Assembly: GCF_014189455.1 (NCBI RefSeq)
Contig: NZ_CP050296.1
Coordinates: 3,220,001-3,284,000, forward strand
Direction: 5' to 3'
DNA from: Mesorhizobium huakuii
Lineage (GTDB): Bacteria > Pseudomonadota > Alphaproteobacteria > Rhizobiales > Rhizobiaceae
DNA: 64,000 nucleotides
Below the pieces are notes generated by a model, which searched no databases, was not told the origin of the DNA, and saw only the letters and a program-made list of their open reading frames with translations. The position numbers and the translations under genes are program-made. Positions 18,456 through 28,189 of the stretch are shown in pieces; within the stretch, counting starts at the first letter, position 1; every line of letters starts with the position of its first letter.

Positions 18456-19501
18456 ATGCGGGCACTGGTGCTTGAAAAAAAGGCGAACTGTCGTTGCGCG
18501 AGATCGCGCTGCCGCTCGATGTCGGGCCGGACGACGTCAAGATCGCCATCCACACGGTCGGCGTCTGCGGCAGCGACGTGCACTATTACACCCATGGCGC
18601 CATCGGCAGCTATGTCGTGCGCGCGCCCATGGTGCTCGGCCACGAAGCCGCGGGGACGGTTGTCGAGACCGGCGCCAATGTCGAGACCTTCAAGGTCGGC
18701 GACCGCGTCTGCATGGAGCCGGGCGTGCCGAACCTGTCCTCGCGCGCGACCAAACTCGGCATCTACAATGTCGACCCTGACGTCCGTTTCTGGGCGACGC
18801 CGCCGGTGCACGGTGTGCTCGCGCCCTACGCCGTGCACCCCGCCGCCTTCACCTACAAACTGCCCGACAATGTCTCCTTCGCCGAGGGCGCCATGGTCGA
18901 GCCCTTCGCCATCGGCATGCAGGCGGCAAGCCGTGCACGCATCGTTCCGGGCGATGTCGCCGTCGTCGTCGGTTGCGGCCCGATCGGCATCATGATCGCG
19001 CTCGCCGCGCTTGCCGGCGGCTGCTCGAAAGTGCTGATCTCCGATTTTTCCGCGCCCAAGCTGAAGATCGCCGCGCAATATGCCGGCATCGTGCCGGTCA
19101 ATATAGGCGAGCAGTCGCTGGTCGATGCGGTGGCCGCCGCGACCGACAATTGGGGCGCCGATATCGTCTTCGAGGCGAGCGGCAGCCCGAAGGCCTTCGC
19201 CAACCTGTTCGATGTCGTGCGGCCGGGCGGCGCGGTGGTGCTGGTCGGGCTGCCGGTGGAGCCGTTGGCTCTCAACGTGCCGGCGGCGATCTCGAAGGAG
19301 GTTCGCATCGAGACGGTGTTCCGCTATGCCAACATCTTCGACCGCGCCTTGCAGCTCATCGCCTCCGGCAAGGTCGACCTCAAGCCGCTGATCACCGGCA
19401 CCTATGACTTCGCCGACAGCATCAAGGCCTTCGAGCGGGCTGCCCAAGGCAATCCGGAAGACGTCAAGCTGCAGATCCTGCTCAGCGGCGAGAAAGGATG
19501 A
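18456..19501 (+). CDS. Zn-dependent polyol dehydrogenase (xylitol/sorbitol dehydrogenase-like), reading frame broken near codon 9
   Basis: Medium-chain dehydrogenase oxidising a sugar alcohol to a ketose with NAD. Catalytic zinc ligands are present ([10 protein letters not shown] and GHEAAG), plus the Rossmann [13 protein letters not shown]. It has no four-Cys structural zinc lobe, as in mammalian sorbitol dehydrogenase. The natural N-terminus [16 protein letters not shown] is split over two frames: from ATG 18456 the frame reads MRALVLEKK, then must shift -1 to continue GELSLRE. The shift point is the heptamer A_AAA_AAG (18476-18482), the dnaX slippery sequence, followed by a GCGCG/CGCGC hairpin at 18496-18509. 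Alternatives are a one-base sequencing or real deletion, or a shorter protein from TTG 18494. Confidence 0.82.
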
Positions 19502-20589
19502 TCATGTCCGCGATCGTTTGCTCCCATGTCGACAAGGCTTATGGCGCCACCACGGTCATCCGCGACCTGAACCTCAGCATTGAAGAGCACGAATTCGTCG
19601 TCTTTCTCGGCCCGTCCGGCTGCGGCAAGTCGACCTTGCTGCGCATGCTGGCGGGGCTGGAGGACATCAGCGGCGGCGAGGTCTCGATCGGCGGCAAGGT
19701 GGTCAACGATCTCGATCCGGGCGACCGCGGCATCGCCATGGTGTTCCAGAACTACGCGCTCTATCCGCATATGACGATCTTCGACAACATCGCCTTCGGG
19801 CTGCGGCGCCAGAAGGTGCCTGCGGCCGAGATCCAGAAGCGGGTCGAAGCGGTGTCGAGGACGCTCGGACTGGAACCCTATCTCGGCCGCAAGCCGGCCG
19901 AACTTTCCGGCGGCCAGCAGCAGCGCGTCGCCATTGCCCGTGCGATGATCAAGACGCCCAAAGTGTTCCTGTTCGACGAGCCGCTTTCCAATCTCGACGC
20001 CAAGCTGCGCAACCATATGCGCGTCGAGATCGCGCGCTTGCACCAATCGCTGAAGACCACCACCGTCTATGTCACCCATGACCAGTTGGAGGCGATGACG
20101 CTCGCCGACCGCATCGTGCTGCTCAAGGAGGGTGTCATCGAGCAGATCGGCACGCCGGCAGAAATCTACCTGCGGCCCGGCAATATGTTCGCCGCCGGCT
20201 TCATCGGCACGCCGAACATGAATTTCGTCGAGGTGACGGTTGGCCGTAAGGCGGATGGCTGGACGCTGACCGGTGCCGGAACGGTGCTTTCGATCGAAGG
20301 TCGGGGTTTCCATCTGCAGCATGGCGACCGCGCCGTGCTCGGCATCCGGCCGCCGGACCTGAAGACGGCCAATGCCGAGATCGCCTGTATATTGCAAGGC
20401 ACGGCCGACCTCATCGAATTCCACGGCAATGATGCGCTGGTGACGTTCGGCTCAGGCGGCAAGGAGATCAGCGCACTGGTTCCGGCACGCGAATGCCCGG
20501 TGCTGAATGCCCCTGTGCGCTACACATTCGAGGAAGAAAGCATCCATTTGTTCGACGCGACGTCGGGCGCGTCGCTGCGCAAGCAGTAG
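19498..20589 (+). CDS. sugar/polyol ABC transporter ATP-binding protein (MalK/UgpC type)
   Basis: 363 residues. Walker [10 protein letters not shown], signature [14 protein letters not shown], Walker [13 protein letters not shown], switch His in [10 protein letters not shown], and a C-terminal TOBE-type regulatory domain (about 240-363). The ATG overlaps the dehydrogenase stop, so translation is coupled to the frameshifted gene. It energises the two upstream permeases. Last gene of this operon; it meets the opposing kinase gene 9 bases further on. Confidence 0.95.
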   Translation: MIMSAIVCSHVDKAYGATTVIRDLNLSIEEHEFVVFLGPSGCGKSTLLRMLAGLEDISGGEVSIGGKVVNDLDPGDRGIAMVFQNYALYPHMTIFDNIAFGLRRQKVPAAEIQKRVEAVSRTLGLEPYLGRKPAELSGGQQQRVAIARAMIKTPKVFLFDEPLSNLDAKLRNHMRVEIARLHQSLKTTTVYVTHDQLEAMTLADRIVLLKEGVIEQIGTPAEIYLRPGNMFAAGFIGTPNMNFVEVTVGRKADGWTLTGAGTVLSIEGRGFHLQHGDRAVLGIRPPDLKTANAEIACILQGTADLIEFHGNDALVTFGSGGKEISALVPARECPVLNAPVRYTFEEESIHLFDATSGASLRKQ

Positions 20590-20602
20590 GCAAAGGGCCT
20601 AC
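20586..20602. terminator. hairpin between convergent operons, built on both stop codons
   Basis: GTAGGC-AAAGG-GCCTAC, a perfect 6-base stem. The left arm contains the ATPase TAG and the right arm the complement of the kinase TAG. It is short and without a T run, so termination would be weak or factor-dependent. Confidence 0.4.
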
Positions 20603-22185
20603 CGAATCGCGTCGAGCGCCTGGCGCTGGCGGTGCATTTCCAGGAAAATCCGGTAGTCGCGATCGAAGCGGGCACCGGCGGCCGGATTGGCGGCACGCCG
20701 CTTGCCGCCCTGCTGCATGGCAAGGCATGCGGCGTTGAGGTCGGGGAAAAGCCCGGCGGCGGTTGCGGCAACCATGCCGGTGCCGAGCAGCACCGCTTCG
20801 TCGGCCAGCGGCTCGACCACCGTACAGCCGGTGGCGTCGGCGTAGAGCTCCATCAACAGCGGGTTCTTGGTGTGGCCGCCGGTGACATGCAGCGTGTCGA
20901 TGAGATAGCCGTTCTCGTTCAGCGCCTCCAGCACATGTCGCACGCCGAGCGCGATGCCGACGGCGGTGCGCCAGTAGAGCTTGCACAGACTGTCGAAGGA
21001 GGAATCCAGCGTCAGCCCGCTGACGACGCCGACGGCATGAGGATCGGCGAGCGGCGAGCGGTTGCCGTGGAAATCCGGCAGCACATGCAGGCGCGCGGCG
21101 AGGTTGTCACCCTCGGCGGCGCGCAGTTCGGCGACACGCCTGGCGATTTTGGCATGCATAGCGGCGTCCGGCTCGCCGCCGGCGCCGTGCCAGCGGATGA
21201 TGTGGTCGAGCAGCGCGCCGGTGGCCGACTGGCCGCCTTCCGACAGCCACAGCTTGGGCAGCGCCGCGCCATAATAAGGGCCCCAGACGCCGGCAAAAGG
21301 CTGCGGATCGGGCGACATCGCCATGACGCAGCTTGATGTGCCGGCGATCAACGCCAGATGCCGGCCGATATCCTGCTCATCGCCTGCAAAGCCGCCGAGC
21401 ACGCCAAGCGCGCCGGCATAGGCATCGATGACTCCGGCACCGACCCGGCAGTTTTCCGTCAGGCCGAGCTCCGCCGCTGCTTGCGCCGTCAGCGGACCAA
21501 TGTCGGCGCCGACCGGACTGGCCCTCTCCGGCAGATTGCCATGCTCGAAAAGGTCGTCGAGGCCGACGATTTCGAAGAAATCGCGCTGCCATGCGGTGTC
21601 TTCATGCGCGAGGTAAGTCCATTTGGCGGTCAGCGTGCATTGCGAGCGGGCGAGCGAGCCCGTCGCCTGCCACGTCAGGAAATCGGCCAGGTCAAATAGA
21701 TAGCCGGCTTCATTCCATGTCTGTGGCAGGTTGCGCTTCAGCCACATCAGCTTCGGCGTCGCCATCTCCGGCGACATGACGCCGCCAATATAGTTGAGCA
21801 CCTCGTGGCTGCTCGCCGTGCATTCGTCGGCTTCGGCAATGGCGCGGTGATCGAGCCAGACGATGGTGTCCCAACGCTTGTCGCCGGTGGTCGAAACGCT
21901 GAGCTGTTCGCCTTGCCGGTCGCGCACCACCAGCGAACAGGTGGCATCAAAGGAGATGCCGACAATGTCCTGCGCAGCGACGCCGGCTTTTTCGCGAGCG
22001 GCACGCACTGCCGCGCAGACGGCCGACCAGATATCGCGCGAATCATGCTCGGCGTGATCGGGCTTTGGCTGGTTCATGGCGATCGGCCGATCGGCACGGC
22101 CGAGCAAGATACCACTGGCGTCGAGAATGCCCGCGCGAGCGCTCCCGGTGCCGACATCGACCGCGCAAACAAACTGTTTCGTCAA
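20599..22185 (-). CDS. FGGY-family carbohydrate kinase (D-ribulokinase-like)
   Basis: 528 residues. The actin-like ATPase fold shows VDVGTGSARAGILDASG at the N-terminus, AGTSSCVMAMS and LSEGGQSATGALLDHII in the middle, and VTGGHTKNPLLMELYAD near the C-terminus. The SEGGQSATG motif is typical of the eukaryote-like FGGY/YDR109C branch that phosphorylates D-ribulose, rather than of XylB; assignment within the family is moderate. It would phosphorylate a pentulose made by the polyol dehydrogenases. Last gene of the smo-type operon; its start overlaps the HAD gene stop by four bases. Confidence 0.88.
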   Translation of the reverse strand: MTKQFVCAVDVGTGSARAGILDASGILLGRADRPIAMNQPKPDHAEHDSRDIWSAVCAAVRAAREKAGVAAQDIVGISFDATCSLVVRDRQGEQLSVSTTGDKRWDTIVWLDHRAIAEADECTASSHEVLNYIGGVMSPEMATPKLMWLKRNLPQTWNEAGYLFDLADFLTWQATGSLARSQCTLTAKWTYLAHEDTAWQRDFFEIVGLDDLFEHGNLPERASPVGADIGPLTAQAAAELGLTENCRVGAGVIDAYAGALGVLGGFAGDEQDIGRHLALIAGTSSCVMAMSPDPQPFAGVWGPYYGAALPKLWLSEGGQSATGALLDHIIRWHGAGGEPDAAMHAKIARRVAELRAAEGDNLAARLHVLPDFHGNRSPLADPHAVGVVSGLTLDSSFDSLCKLYWRTAVGIALGVRHVLEALNENGYLIDTLHVTGGHTKNPLLMELYADATGCTVVEPLADEAVLLGTGMVAATAAGLFPDLNAACLAMQQGGKRRAANPAAGARFDRDYRIFLEMHRQRQALDAIR

Positions 22186-22865
22186 GATGCTCTAACTCTC
22201 GCTCCCAGGCCTGCAATCAGATCGGGCAATTGCAGCATGTCAGCGAATATAAAGTCCGGTTCACTCGACGCAAGCCGCGCTTTCAGTGCGGGGTTGCCGG
22301 CATGCGACCCGCCGGTGAAGGCAAAGACGCGCATGCCCGCCGCGCGCGCCGCCGCGACACCGGCCGGACTGTCCTCGATGACGAGGCATTTGCGCGGATG
22401 CGCCCGCATGCTGGCGGCGGCATGCAGGAAAAGGTCGGGCGCCGGCTTGCCCTTGGCAACCATGGCGGCACTGAACAGATGCGGCTCCATCAGCCCGAGC
22501 AGGCCGGTGACCTCGAGCGCATAGCGGATGCGTTCCAGCGTGCCCGACGAGGCGACGCAGAACGGCAGGCCAAGCTTCGGCAACATCTCCTTGACGCCGG
22601 GAATCGGCTTCAGCTCCTCACGGAACTTGCGCATCAGGTCGACACGCATGGCGGTCAGATGCTGATCGCTGATCTCCAGGCCGAAGTCGCGTCCAAGGAT
22701 CTCGCGCACGCTTTTCATGCTCTTGCCGAGGAAATGCTCGTAGGCGGCGTCCTCACTGACGCTGCCGCCGGCAAGTTCGATCATGCCGAGCAGCGCCGAG
22801 ATGGAGAGCGCTTCGCTGTCGACCAGCACGCCGTCGCAGTCGAAGATGACCAGTTCAGGCGTCAT
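22182..22865 (-). CDS. HAD-superfamily sugar phosphatase/phosphoglucomutase-like hydrolase
   Basis: 227 residues. HAD motif I is IFDCDGVLVDSEAL with both Asp residues, motif II is CVASSG, the Lys is in KGKPAPDLFLHAA and motif IV is CLVIEDSPAGVAAA. The helical cap at residues 15-80 is of the beta-phosphoglucomutase/GPH type. It may clear dead-end sugar phosphates made during polyol use. Fifteen bases separate it from the mannitol dehydrogenase stop and it overlaps the kinase start, so it is a real operon member. Confidence 0.88.
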   Translation of the reverse strand: MTPELVIFDCDGVLVDSEALSISALLGMIELAGGSVSEDAAYEHFLGKSMKSVREILGRDFGLEISDQHLTAMRVDLMRKFREELKPIPGVKEMLPKLGLPFCVASSGTLERIRYALEVTGLLGLMEPHLFSAAMVAKGKPAPDLFLHAAASMRAHPRKCLVIEDSPAGVAAARAAGMRVFAFTGGSHAGNPALKARLASSEPDFIFADMLQLPDLIAGLGARVRAS

Positions 22866-22880
22866 GATGGCTGATAGCTC

Positions 22881-24359
22881 TCAGAGCTTGCCGGCGATGT
22901 AGCGCGTCAGCGTGGCGCGGGCGCCGTTGGCCCACAGCACGTTGAGCGCATGGCTGAAGGCCTCGACAAACGCCGTGGCGCGGCCGACATCGCCATAGAT
23001 GTCCTCCATGGCGAGCCAGGCGGCGGGCGCATCCTTTGCCGCCTTTGCCGTTGCCTGCAGCCGGTCCCAGCTCGGATCGTTGGGTTCGATGACGGCGCCG
23101 CTGTCCGTCGTGCCGAAGCAGTATCGGCACCAAAGTGCGGACTCCAGCGCCAGGCCGGCGACACCTTTCCCTGCCTTCAGCCGGTCGGCGATGGTCGGGA
23201 TGATGAATTTCGGCTGACGGTTGGAGCCATCGAGGCAGAGCCGGCGGATGGTGTCGCCGATCTTGGGATTGGAGAAGCGCTTCTCGATGAGCTGGTAATA
23301 GTCCTCCAGCACCGTGTCCGGCACCGGCGGCACCGTCGGGATGATCTCGTCATGCTCGAGCTTGTCGAGAAAGCCGCGCACCAGAGGCTCCTGCATCGCT
23401 TCATGGACGAAATGGATGTCCATCAGCCCAGCCGGATAGGCAATGGTGGCATGGCCGCCATTGAGGATGCGGATCTTCATCAACTCGTAGGGCGCGACGT
23501 CTTTGACGAACTGCACGCCGACCTTTTCCAGCGGCGGACGGCCATCGGTGAAGCGATCCTCCAGCACCCATTGCCGGAACGGTTCGCAGAACACTGGCCA
23601 GGCGTCCTCGACGCCGAAATCCTTGGCCAGGATGCCGCGCTCGCGATCCGTCGTGGCCGGTGTGATGCGATCCACCATGCCATTGGGAAAGGCGACATGG
23701 CCGCTCACCCAGCTGGCCAGATCCTCGTCGATCAGCCGCGCCAGACCGATGACGCCGTCCGAGGTGACATGGCCATTGTGGGGGATGTTGTCGCAGGACA
23801 TCACCGTGAACGGCACGGTGCCTTCGTCGCGCCGGCGCACCAGCCCGGCGAGGATGAGGCCGAACACCGTCTTCGGCGTAGCACCGGGCTGCGCGTCAGC
23901 AACGATATCCGGATGGGCCGGGTTGAATTTGCCCGACGCCGGGTCGATGAAATAGCCGCCTTCGGTGATGGTCAGCGACACGATCTTGATCGCCGGATCA
24001 GCCAGCCGTTCGATGATGCCGGCCGCATCGCCCGGCATCAGGAAGTCGATCATCGCGCCAGTGACACGGGCGCTCATATGGCCGTCATCCTGCTCGACCA
24101 CCGTGGTCAGCCAGTCCTGCTCTTGGAGCCTGCCGCGACCGACCTTCTCGCCATCGAATACGCCGGCCCCGACCAGCGCCCAGTCATGGCCGACACCTGA
24201 ATTGAAGAGATCGTCGAGATAGACCGCCTGGTGCGAGCGATGGAAATTGCCGACGCCGAAGTGCACGATGCCGGCCTTGAGCTTTGAACGGTCATATTTC
24301 GGACCGCCGACCTTGGCGGGGAGGTTGGCGAGATTGGCGGAAGAGAGTTTCACGGTCAT
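22881..24359 (-). CDS. mtlK: mannitol 2-dehydrogenase
   Basis: 492 residues, the normal size for the long-chain polyol-specific dehydrogenase family. The start at MTVKLSSANLANLP follows AAAGGGTAAACAG; the frame is open 57 codons earlier through a hairpin-rich spacer. The N-terminal Rossmann region has VHFGVGNFHRSHQAVYLDDL, and the catalytic segment ELMKIRILNGGHATIAYP contains the conserved Lys, Asn and His. It oxidises D-mannitol to fructose, and often D-arabinitol to xylulose. It sits between smoS and the HAD gene, as in the Rhodobacter smo/mtl operon. Confidence 0.92.
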   Translation of the reverse strand: MTVKLSSANLANLPAKVGGPKYDRSKLKAGIVHFGVGNFHRSHQAVYLDDLFNSGVGHDWALVGAGVFDGEKVGRGRLQEQDWLTTVVEQDDGHMSARVTGAMIDFLMPGDAAGIIERLADPAIKIVSLTITEGGYFIDPASGKFNPAHPDIVADAQPGATPKTVFGLILAGLVRRRDEGTVPFTVMSCDNIPHNGHVTSDGVIGLARLIDEDLASWVSGHVAFPNGMVDRITPATTDRERGILAKDFGVEDAWPVFCEPFRQWVLEDRFTDGRPPLEKVGVQFVKDVAPYELMKIRILNGGHATIAYPAGLMDIHFVHEAMQEPLVRGFLDKLEHDEIIPTVPPVPDTVLEDYYQLIEKRFSNPKIGDTIRRLCLDGSNRQPKFIIPTIADRLKAGKGVAGLALESALWCRYCFGTTDSGAVIEPNDPSWDRLQATAKAAKDAPAAWLAMEDIYGDVGRATAFVEAFSHALNVLWANGARATLTRYIAGKL

Positions 24360-24372
24360 CTGTTTACCCTTT

Positions 24373-24508
24373 GGCCGGGCTCCGGCCTCGTTACTCCGCC
24401 TCTCCCGGTCCTCTCGGGAGAGGGTAAGGGACGGCACATACCTTGCGAGGCCGATGCGGCCTCTGATATTGGCCTCTGCTTCTCGCGGAGGGACGAGAAG
24501 CAGAGGCC
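24373..24508 (-). other. three stem-loops in the smoS-mtlK spacer
   Basis: GGCCTCTGCTTCTCG (24471-24485) pairs perfectly with 24494-24508 over 15 bases with an 8-base loop. CTCTCCCG (24400-24407) pairs with 24415-24422, and GGCCGG (24373-24378) with CCGGCC (24382-24387). They lie within the 158-base gap of an otherwise tight operon. There is no T run, so RNA stabilisation or processing between smoS and mtlK is more likely than termination. Confidence 0.7.
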
Positions 24509-24517
24509 GTCCCCCCC

Positions 24518-25288
24518 TCAACTCATCCACTGGCCGCCATCGACATTGTAGGTCTGGGCGACGATGTACTCGGCCTCGTCACTGGCCAGGAAGACCGCCA
24601 TGCCGGCGAGATCCTCCGGCTTGCCCATGCGGCCGTAAGGCACCCCTTCGCCGACAAGCCTCTTCTTCTCGCCCTTCGGCCGGTTCTCATATTTGGCGAA
24701 CAGGGCGTCGACTTGATCCCACATGTCGCTGTCCACGACCCCGGGCGCGATGCCGTTGACGTTGATGCGGTGCTTGATCAGGTCGAGGCCCGCCGACTGG
24801 GTCAGCGAGATGACGGCGGCCTTGGTGGCGCAATAGACGCCGACCAGCGCCTCGCCACGCCGCCCGGCCTGGCTTGCCATGTTGATGATTTTGCCGCCCT
24901 TGCCCCGCGCGATCATCGAGCGGGCAGCCGCCTGCAGCATGAACAGCGTGCCGGCGACATTGACGGAAAACAATTTCTCGTAGCTTGCCCGGGAGATCTC
25001 GACGATCGGCGCCAGATCGAACAAGGCCGCGTTGTTGATCAATATGTCGAGGCCGCCGGCCTTGCTTTCCACCGCCTTCACCGCGGCGTCGATGGAGGCC
25101 TGATCCGTGACATCGAGTTTGACGGCATAGGCATTGGCGCCGATCTCGGCGGCCGTCTTTTGCGCGGCCTCAAGGTTGATGTCGGCAATCGCCACCGTGG
25201 CGCCTTCGCGCACATAGGCTTCGGCAAAAGCCTTGCCGATGCCACGCGCCGAACCCGTGATCAGCGCCGATTTGCCGGCCAGGCGCAT
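24518..25288 (-). CDS. smoS: sorbitol dehydrogenase (short-chain dehydrogenase)
   Basis: 256 residues from the ATG at 25288, the length of Rhodobacter SmoS; a GTG two codons earlier overlaps the ATPase stop. Cofactor motif TGSARGIGKAFAEAYVREG, ADINLE for NAD preference, and the catalytic Ser-Tyr-Lys in INMASQAGRRGEALVGVYCATKAA. Its near-identity to the remembered Rhodobacter sphaeroides SmoS over RRGEALVGVYCATKAAVISL is why the symbol is given. It oxidises sorbitol to fructose, and galactitol in characterised relatives. Confidence 0.93.
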   Translation of the reverse strand: MRLAGKSALITGSARGIGKAFAEAYVREGATVAIADINLEAAQKTAAEIGANAYAVKLDVTDQASIDAAVKAVESKAGGLDILINNAALFDLAPIVEISRASYEKLFSVNVAGTLFMLQAAARSMIARGKGGKIINMASQAGRRGEALVGVYCATKAAVISLTQSAGLDLIKHRINVNGIAPGVVDSDMWDQVDALFAKYENRPKGEKKRLVGEGVPYGRMGKPEDLAGMAVFLASDEAEYIVAQTYNVDGGQWMS

Positions 25289-25290
25289 GC

Positions 25291-26289
25291 TCACATTGCC
25301 TTTCCGTCGGCACCGAAGCGATGCAGCTTGGCCTTGTCGGGCGTCAGATAGATGGTGTCACCGTGATGGACGGCTAACTCGCCGTCGGCGCGCACCGTCA
25401 GCGGCCCGACGCCATCGGTCTGGACATGCAGGAAGGTGTCGGAGCCCAGATGTTCGGCAACGCCGACGGTGGCTTTCCATTCGCCCGCCGTGGTTGAGAT
25501 ATCCATATGTTCGGGGCGGATACCGATGGTCTTGGCGCCATGTTTGGCGGCTGGCGCGCCCTCGATCAGGTTCATCTTCGGCGAGCCGATGAAGCCGGCG
25601 ACGAACAGGTTGCGCGGCGTCTTGTAGAGCTCCATCGGCGAGCCGACCTGCTCGATATTGCCGGCATTCAGCACGACGATCTTGTCGGCCATGGTCATGG
25701 CTTCGACCTGGTCGTGGGTGACGTAGATCATGGTGGTCTTGAGCTGGTGGTGCAACTCGCTGATCTCCAGCCGCATCGTGCCGCGAAGGGCCGCATCGAG
25801 GTTGGAGAGCGGTTCGTCGAACAGGAAGGCCGAGGGCTGGCGCACGATGGCGCGGCCGATGGCGACGCGCTGGCGCTGGCCGCCTGAGAGCTGGCCGGGC
25901 CGCCGTTCGAGATAGTTGGTGAGGTTCAAGACGCGTGCCGCGTCCTTTACCTTCTTGTCGATGGTCGCCTGGTCCTCGCCCGCCATCTTCAGCGGGAAGG
26001 CGATGTTCTTGGCCACCGTCATATGCGGATAGAGCGCGTAGGACTGGAACACCATGGCAAGCTTGCGCTTGGCCGGCGCCTCGCCGGTGACGTCACGGCC
26101 ATCGATGTTGATGGTGCCGCCGCTGGTGTCCTCCAGCCCGGCGATCAGTCGCAGCAGCGTGGACTTGCCGCAACCCGACGGGCCGACGAAGACGACGAAC
26201 TCGCCATTCTCGATCACCAGGTCGAGGCCGGGGATGATTGACGTCGCCCCGAAGGACTTGGAGACGTTCTTGAGCGTGATGTTTCCCAT
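25291..26289 (-). CDS. smoK: sorbitol/mannitol ABC transporter ATP-binding protein
   Basis: 332 residues. Walker [10 protein letters not shown], signature [14 protein letters not shown], Walker [13 protein letters not shown], switch His [10 protein letters not shown], then a TOBE/OB regulatory domain with [12 protein letters not shown] and [10 protein letters not shown]. MalK/UgpC family. Follows smoG by about 50 bases and overlaps or abuts smoS. It couples ATP hydrolysis to the SmoFG pore. Confidence 0.94.
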   Translation of the reverse strand: MGNITLKNVSKSFGATSIIPGLDLVIENGEFVVFVGPSGCGKSTLLRLIAGLEDTSGGTINIDGRDVTGEAPAKRKLAMVFQSYALYPHMTVAKNIAFPLKMAGEDQATIDKKVKDAARVLNLTNYLERRPGQLSGGQRQRVAIGRAIVRQPSAFLFDEPLSNLDAALRGTMRLEISELHHQLKTTMIYVTHDQVEAMTMADKIVVLNAGNIEQVGSPMELYKTPRNLFVAGFIGSPKMNLIEGAPAAKHGAKTIGIRPEHMDISTTAGEWKATVGVAEHLGSDTFLHVQTDGVGPLTVRADGELAVHHGDTIYLTPDKAKLHRFGADGKAM

Positions 26290-26339
26290 GGTTTCCTCCC
26301 CGAGGGGTTATTGTCCGTCGTCGGTTGCGTGCGGCGGTA

Positions 26340-27164
26340 TTATTTCACGGCGCCAAAGGTCAGGCCGCGCACCAGCTGCTTCTGGCTGAACCAGCCCATG
26401 ATCAGGATCGGCGCGATCGCCAGCGTCGAGGCGGCCGAAAGCTTGGCCCAGAACAGGCCTTGCGGGCTGGAGAAGGAACTGATGAAGGCGGTGAGCGGAG
26501 CAGCATCCGTGGTGGTCAGGCGGATCGTCCAGAACGCCTCGTTCCAGGCCAGGATGATGTTCAAGAGCATGGTCGAGGCAATGCCGGGCACCGCCATCGG
26601 GGTCAGCACATAGATGATCTCGTTCCACAGCGAGGCGCCGTCCATGCGCGCCGCTTCCAGGATTTCGCCAGGGATCTCGCGGAAGTAGGTGTAGAGCATC
26701 CACACCACGATCGGCAGGTTGATCAGCATCAGCATGACCATCAGGCCGATGCGGCTGTCGAGCAGGCCGGTGTCGCGGAAGATCAGGTAGATCGGGAACA
26801 GCACCGCGACAGCCGGCATCATCTTGGTGGACAGCATCCACATCAGAATGTCCTTGGTCCGCTTGGTCGGCGAGAACGCCATCGACCATGCCGCCGGAAT
26901 GGCGACCAGCAAGGCCAGGATGGTTGAGCCGACCGAGAGCAGCACCGAATTGAAGAAGAACTTGAAGTAGCCGCTCTGCGCCTGAACCTCGGTATAACTC
27001 TCGAACGTTCCGGACGGGATCAGGGCGAAACCCTGGATCGCCTCCTGTTCCGACTTGAACGAGGTTATGATCGTGTAGAGGATCGGGAAGAAGATCAGCA
27101 GCGCGACGATCCAGGCCGCAGCCGTCGCGATCGTCTTGTGCCGGGTGGTGACTGCACGGGCCAT
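26340..27164 (-). CDS. smoG: sorbitol/mannitol ABC transporter permease
   Basis: 274 residues, MalG-type, six helices. The start (MARAVTTRHKT) follows GAGGACAAG; the open frame continues upstream through smoF as a shadow. The EAA loop is LEAARMDGASLWNEIIYVLTP; the segment LLNIILAWNEAFWTIRLTTT is typical of polyol permeases. It has the same order and spacing as in other smo operons, 11 bases after smoF. Confidence 0.93.
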   Translation of the reverse strand: MARAVTTRHKTIATAAAWIVALLIFFPILYTIITSFKSEQEAIQGFALIPSGTFESYTEVQAQSGYFKFFFNSVLLSVGSTILALLVAIPAAWSMAFSPTKRTKDILMWMLSTKMMPAVAVLFPIYLIFRDTGLLDSRIGLMVMLMLINLPIVVWMLYTYFREIPGEILEAARMDGASLWNEIIYVLTPMAVPGIASTMLLNIILAWNEAFWTIRLTTTDAAPLTAFISSFSSPQGLFWAKLSAASTLAIAPILIMGWFSQKQLVRGLTFGAVK

Positions 27165-27175
27165 CTTGTCCTCCC

Positions 27176-28048
27176 TTACTTGTCGAGGTTCTTGCCGACC
27201 GCGCGCATGGCGAAGAAGGCGACGATATTGGCGAGAATGACGGCGATCACGCCGCCCGCGGATGCCTGGCCGATTTTGAACTCCAGCAACGCCTTCTGGT
27301 AGACGAGGAAGGGCAGGTTGGTGGAGGCGTAGCCGGGGCCGCCATTGGTAGTGACCAGGATCTCGGCATAGACCGAGAGCAGGAAGATGGTCTGGATCAG
27401 GATGACCACGGTGATGGCGCGCGACATGTGCGGCAGCGTCAGATAGATGAAGCGGCTGATAAAGCCGGCGCCGTCCATTTCGGCGGCTTCCTTCTGCTCG
27501 CCGTCGAGCGATTGCAGCGCGGTCAAAAGGATCAATGTCGCGAAAGGCAGCCACTGCCAGGCGACGATGATGATGATCGCCGTCATCGGATGTTGCCCGA
27601 ACCAGTCGATCGGTTGCGCCCCGAAGAAGCGCGCTATGTCGGCGAACACTCCGTATTGCGGGTGCATGATCATGTTCTTCCAGACCAGTGCGGCCACTGG
27701 CGGCATGACGAAGAACGGTGAAATGACGAGGATGCGCACGATCCCCTGTCCCCACATCGGCTGATCGATCAAAAGCGCCAGCAGGATGCCGCCGATCACC
27801 GTGATCAACAGAACGCTGATCACCAGGATCAAGGTGTTGAGGATCGATTGCAGGAAGGCGGGGTTGGAATAGAACAGCGCATAGTTGGAGAAACCAACGA
27901 AGCCGTCGCGGATCGGGTTGAGCGGATTGTACTGCTGGAAGGAGAACCAGAGGGTGATGACCAGCGGCACGATCATCCAGACGAACAGCAGCACGACAGA
28001 TGGCGCCATCATGAAACGGGCAAGCGAACGGGTCTGCTGAGTAGCCAT
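27176..28048 (-). CDS. smoF: sorbitol/mannitol ABC transporter permease
   Basis: 290 residues from ATG 28048, preceded by TTTGGAGGGTGACC. MalF/UgpA-type permease; the EAA loop is KEAAEMDGAGFISRFIYLTLP (about 193-213), followed by VYAEILVTTNGGPGYASTNL. Paired with SmoG in the membrane. About 140 bases separate it from smoE, enough for a stabilising leader. Confidence 0.93.
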   Translation of the reverse strand: MATQQTRSLARFMMAPSVVLLFVWMIVPLVITLWFSFQQYNPLNPIRDGFVGFSNYALFYSNPAFLQSILNTLILVISVLLITVIGGILLALLIDQPMWGQGIVRILVISPFFVMPPVAALVWKNMIMHPQYGVFADIARFFGAQPIDWFGQHPMTAIIIIVAWQWLPFATLILLTALQSLDGEQKEAAEMDGAGFISRFIYLTLPHMSRAITVVILIQTIFLLSVYAEILVTTNGGPGYASTNLPFLVYQKALLEFKIGQASAGGVIAVILANIVAFFAMRAVGKNLDK

Positions 28049-28189
28049 GACGGTCACCCTCCAAAGGTCAGCTAGATTTTTAGAGTTGTGCCAGAAATTC
28101 CAGGATTGTGAAGATGGCCGCCCGAACTGGGACTCGGGCGGCCACTGCCGGTCATGGTGCGCGACCGGCATTCGGCACCGGGAGGAGCC

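Noticed and set aside
27165..28064. N-terminal extension of the smoG permease
   Set aside because: It is a shadow of smoF; the family length and ribosome site place the start at 27164.
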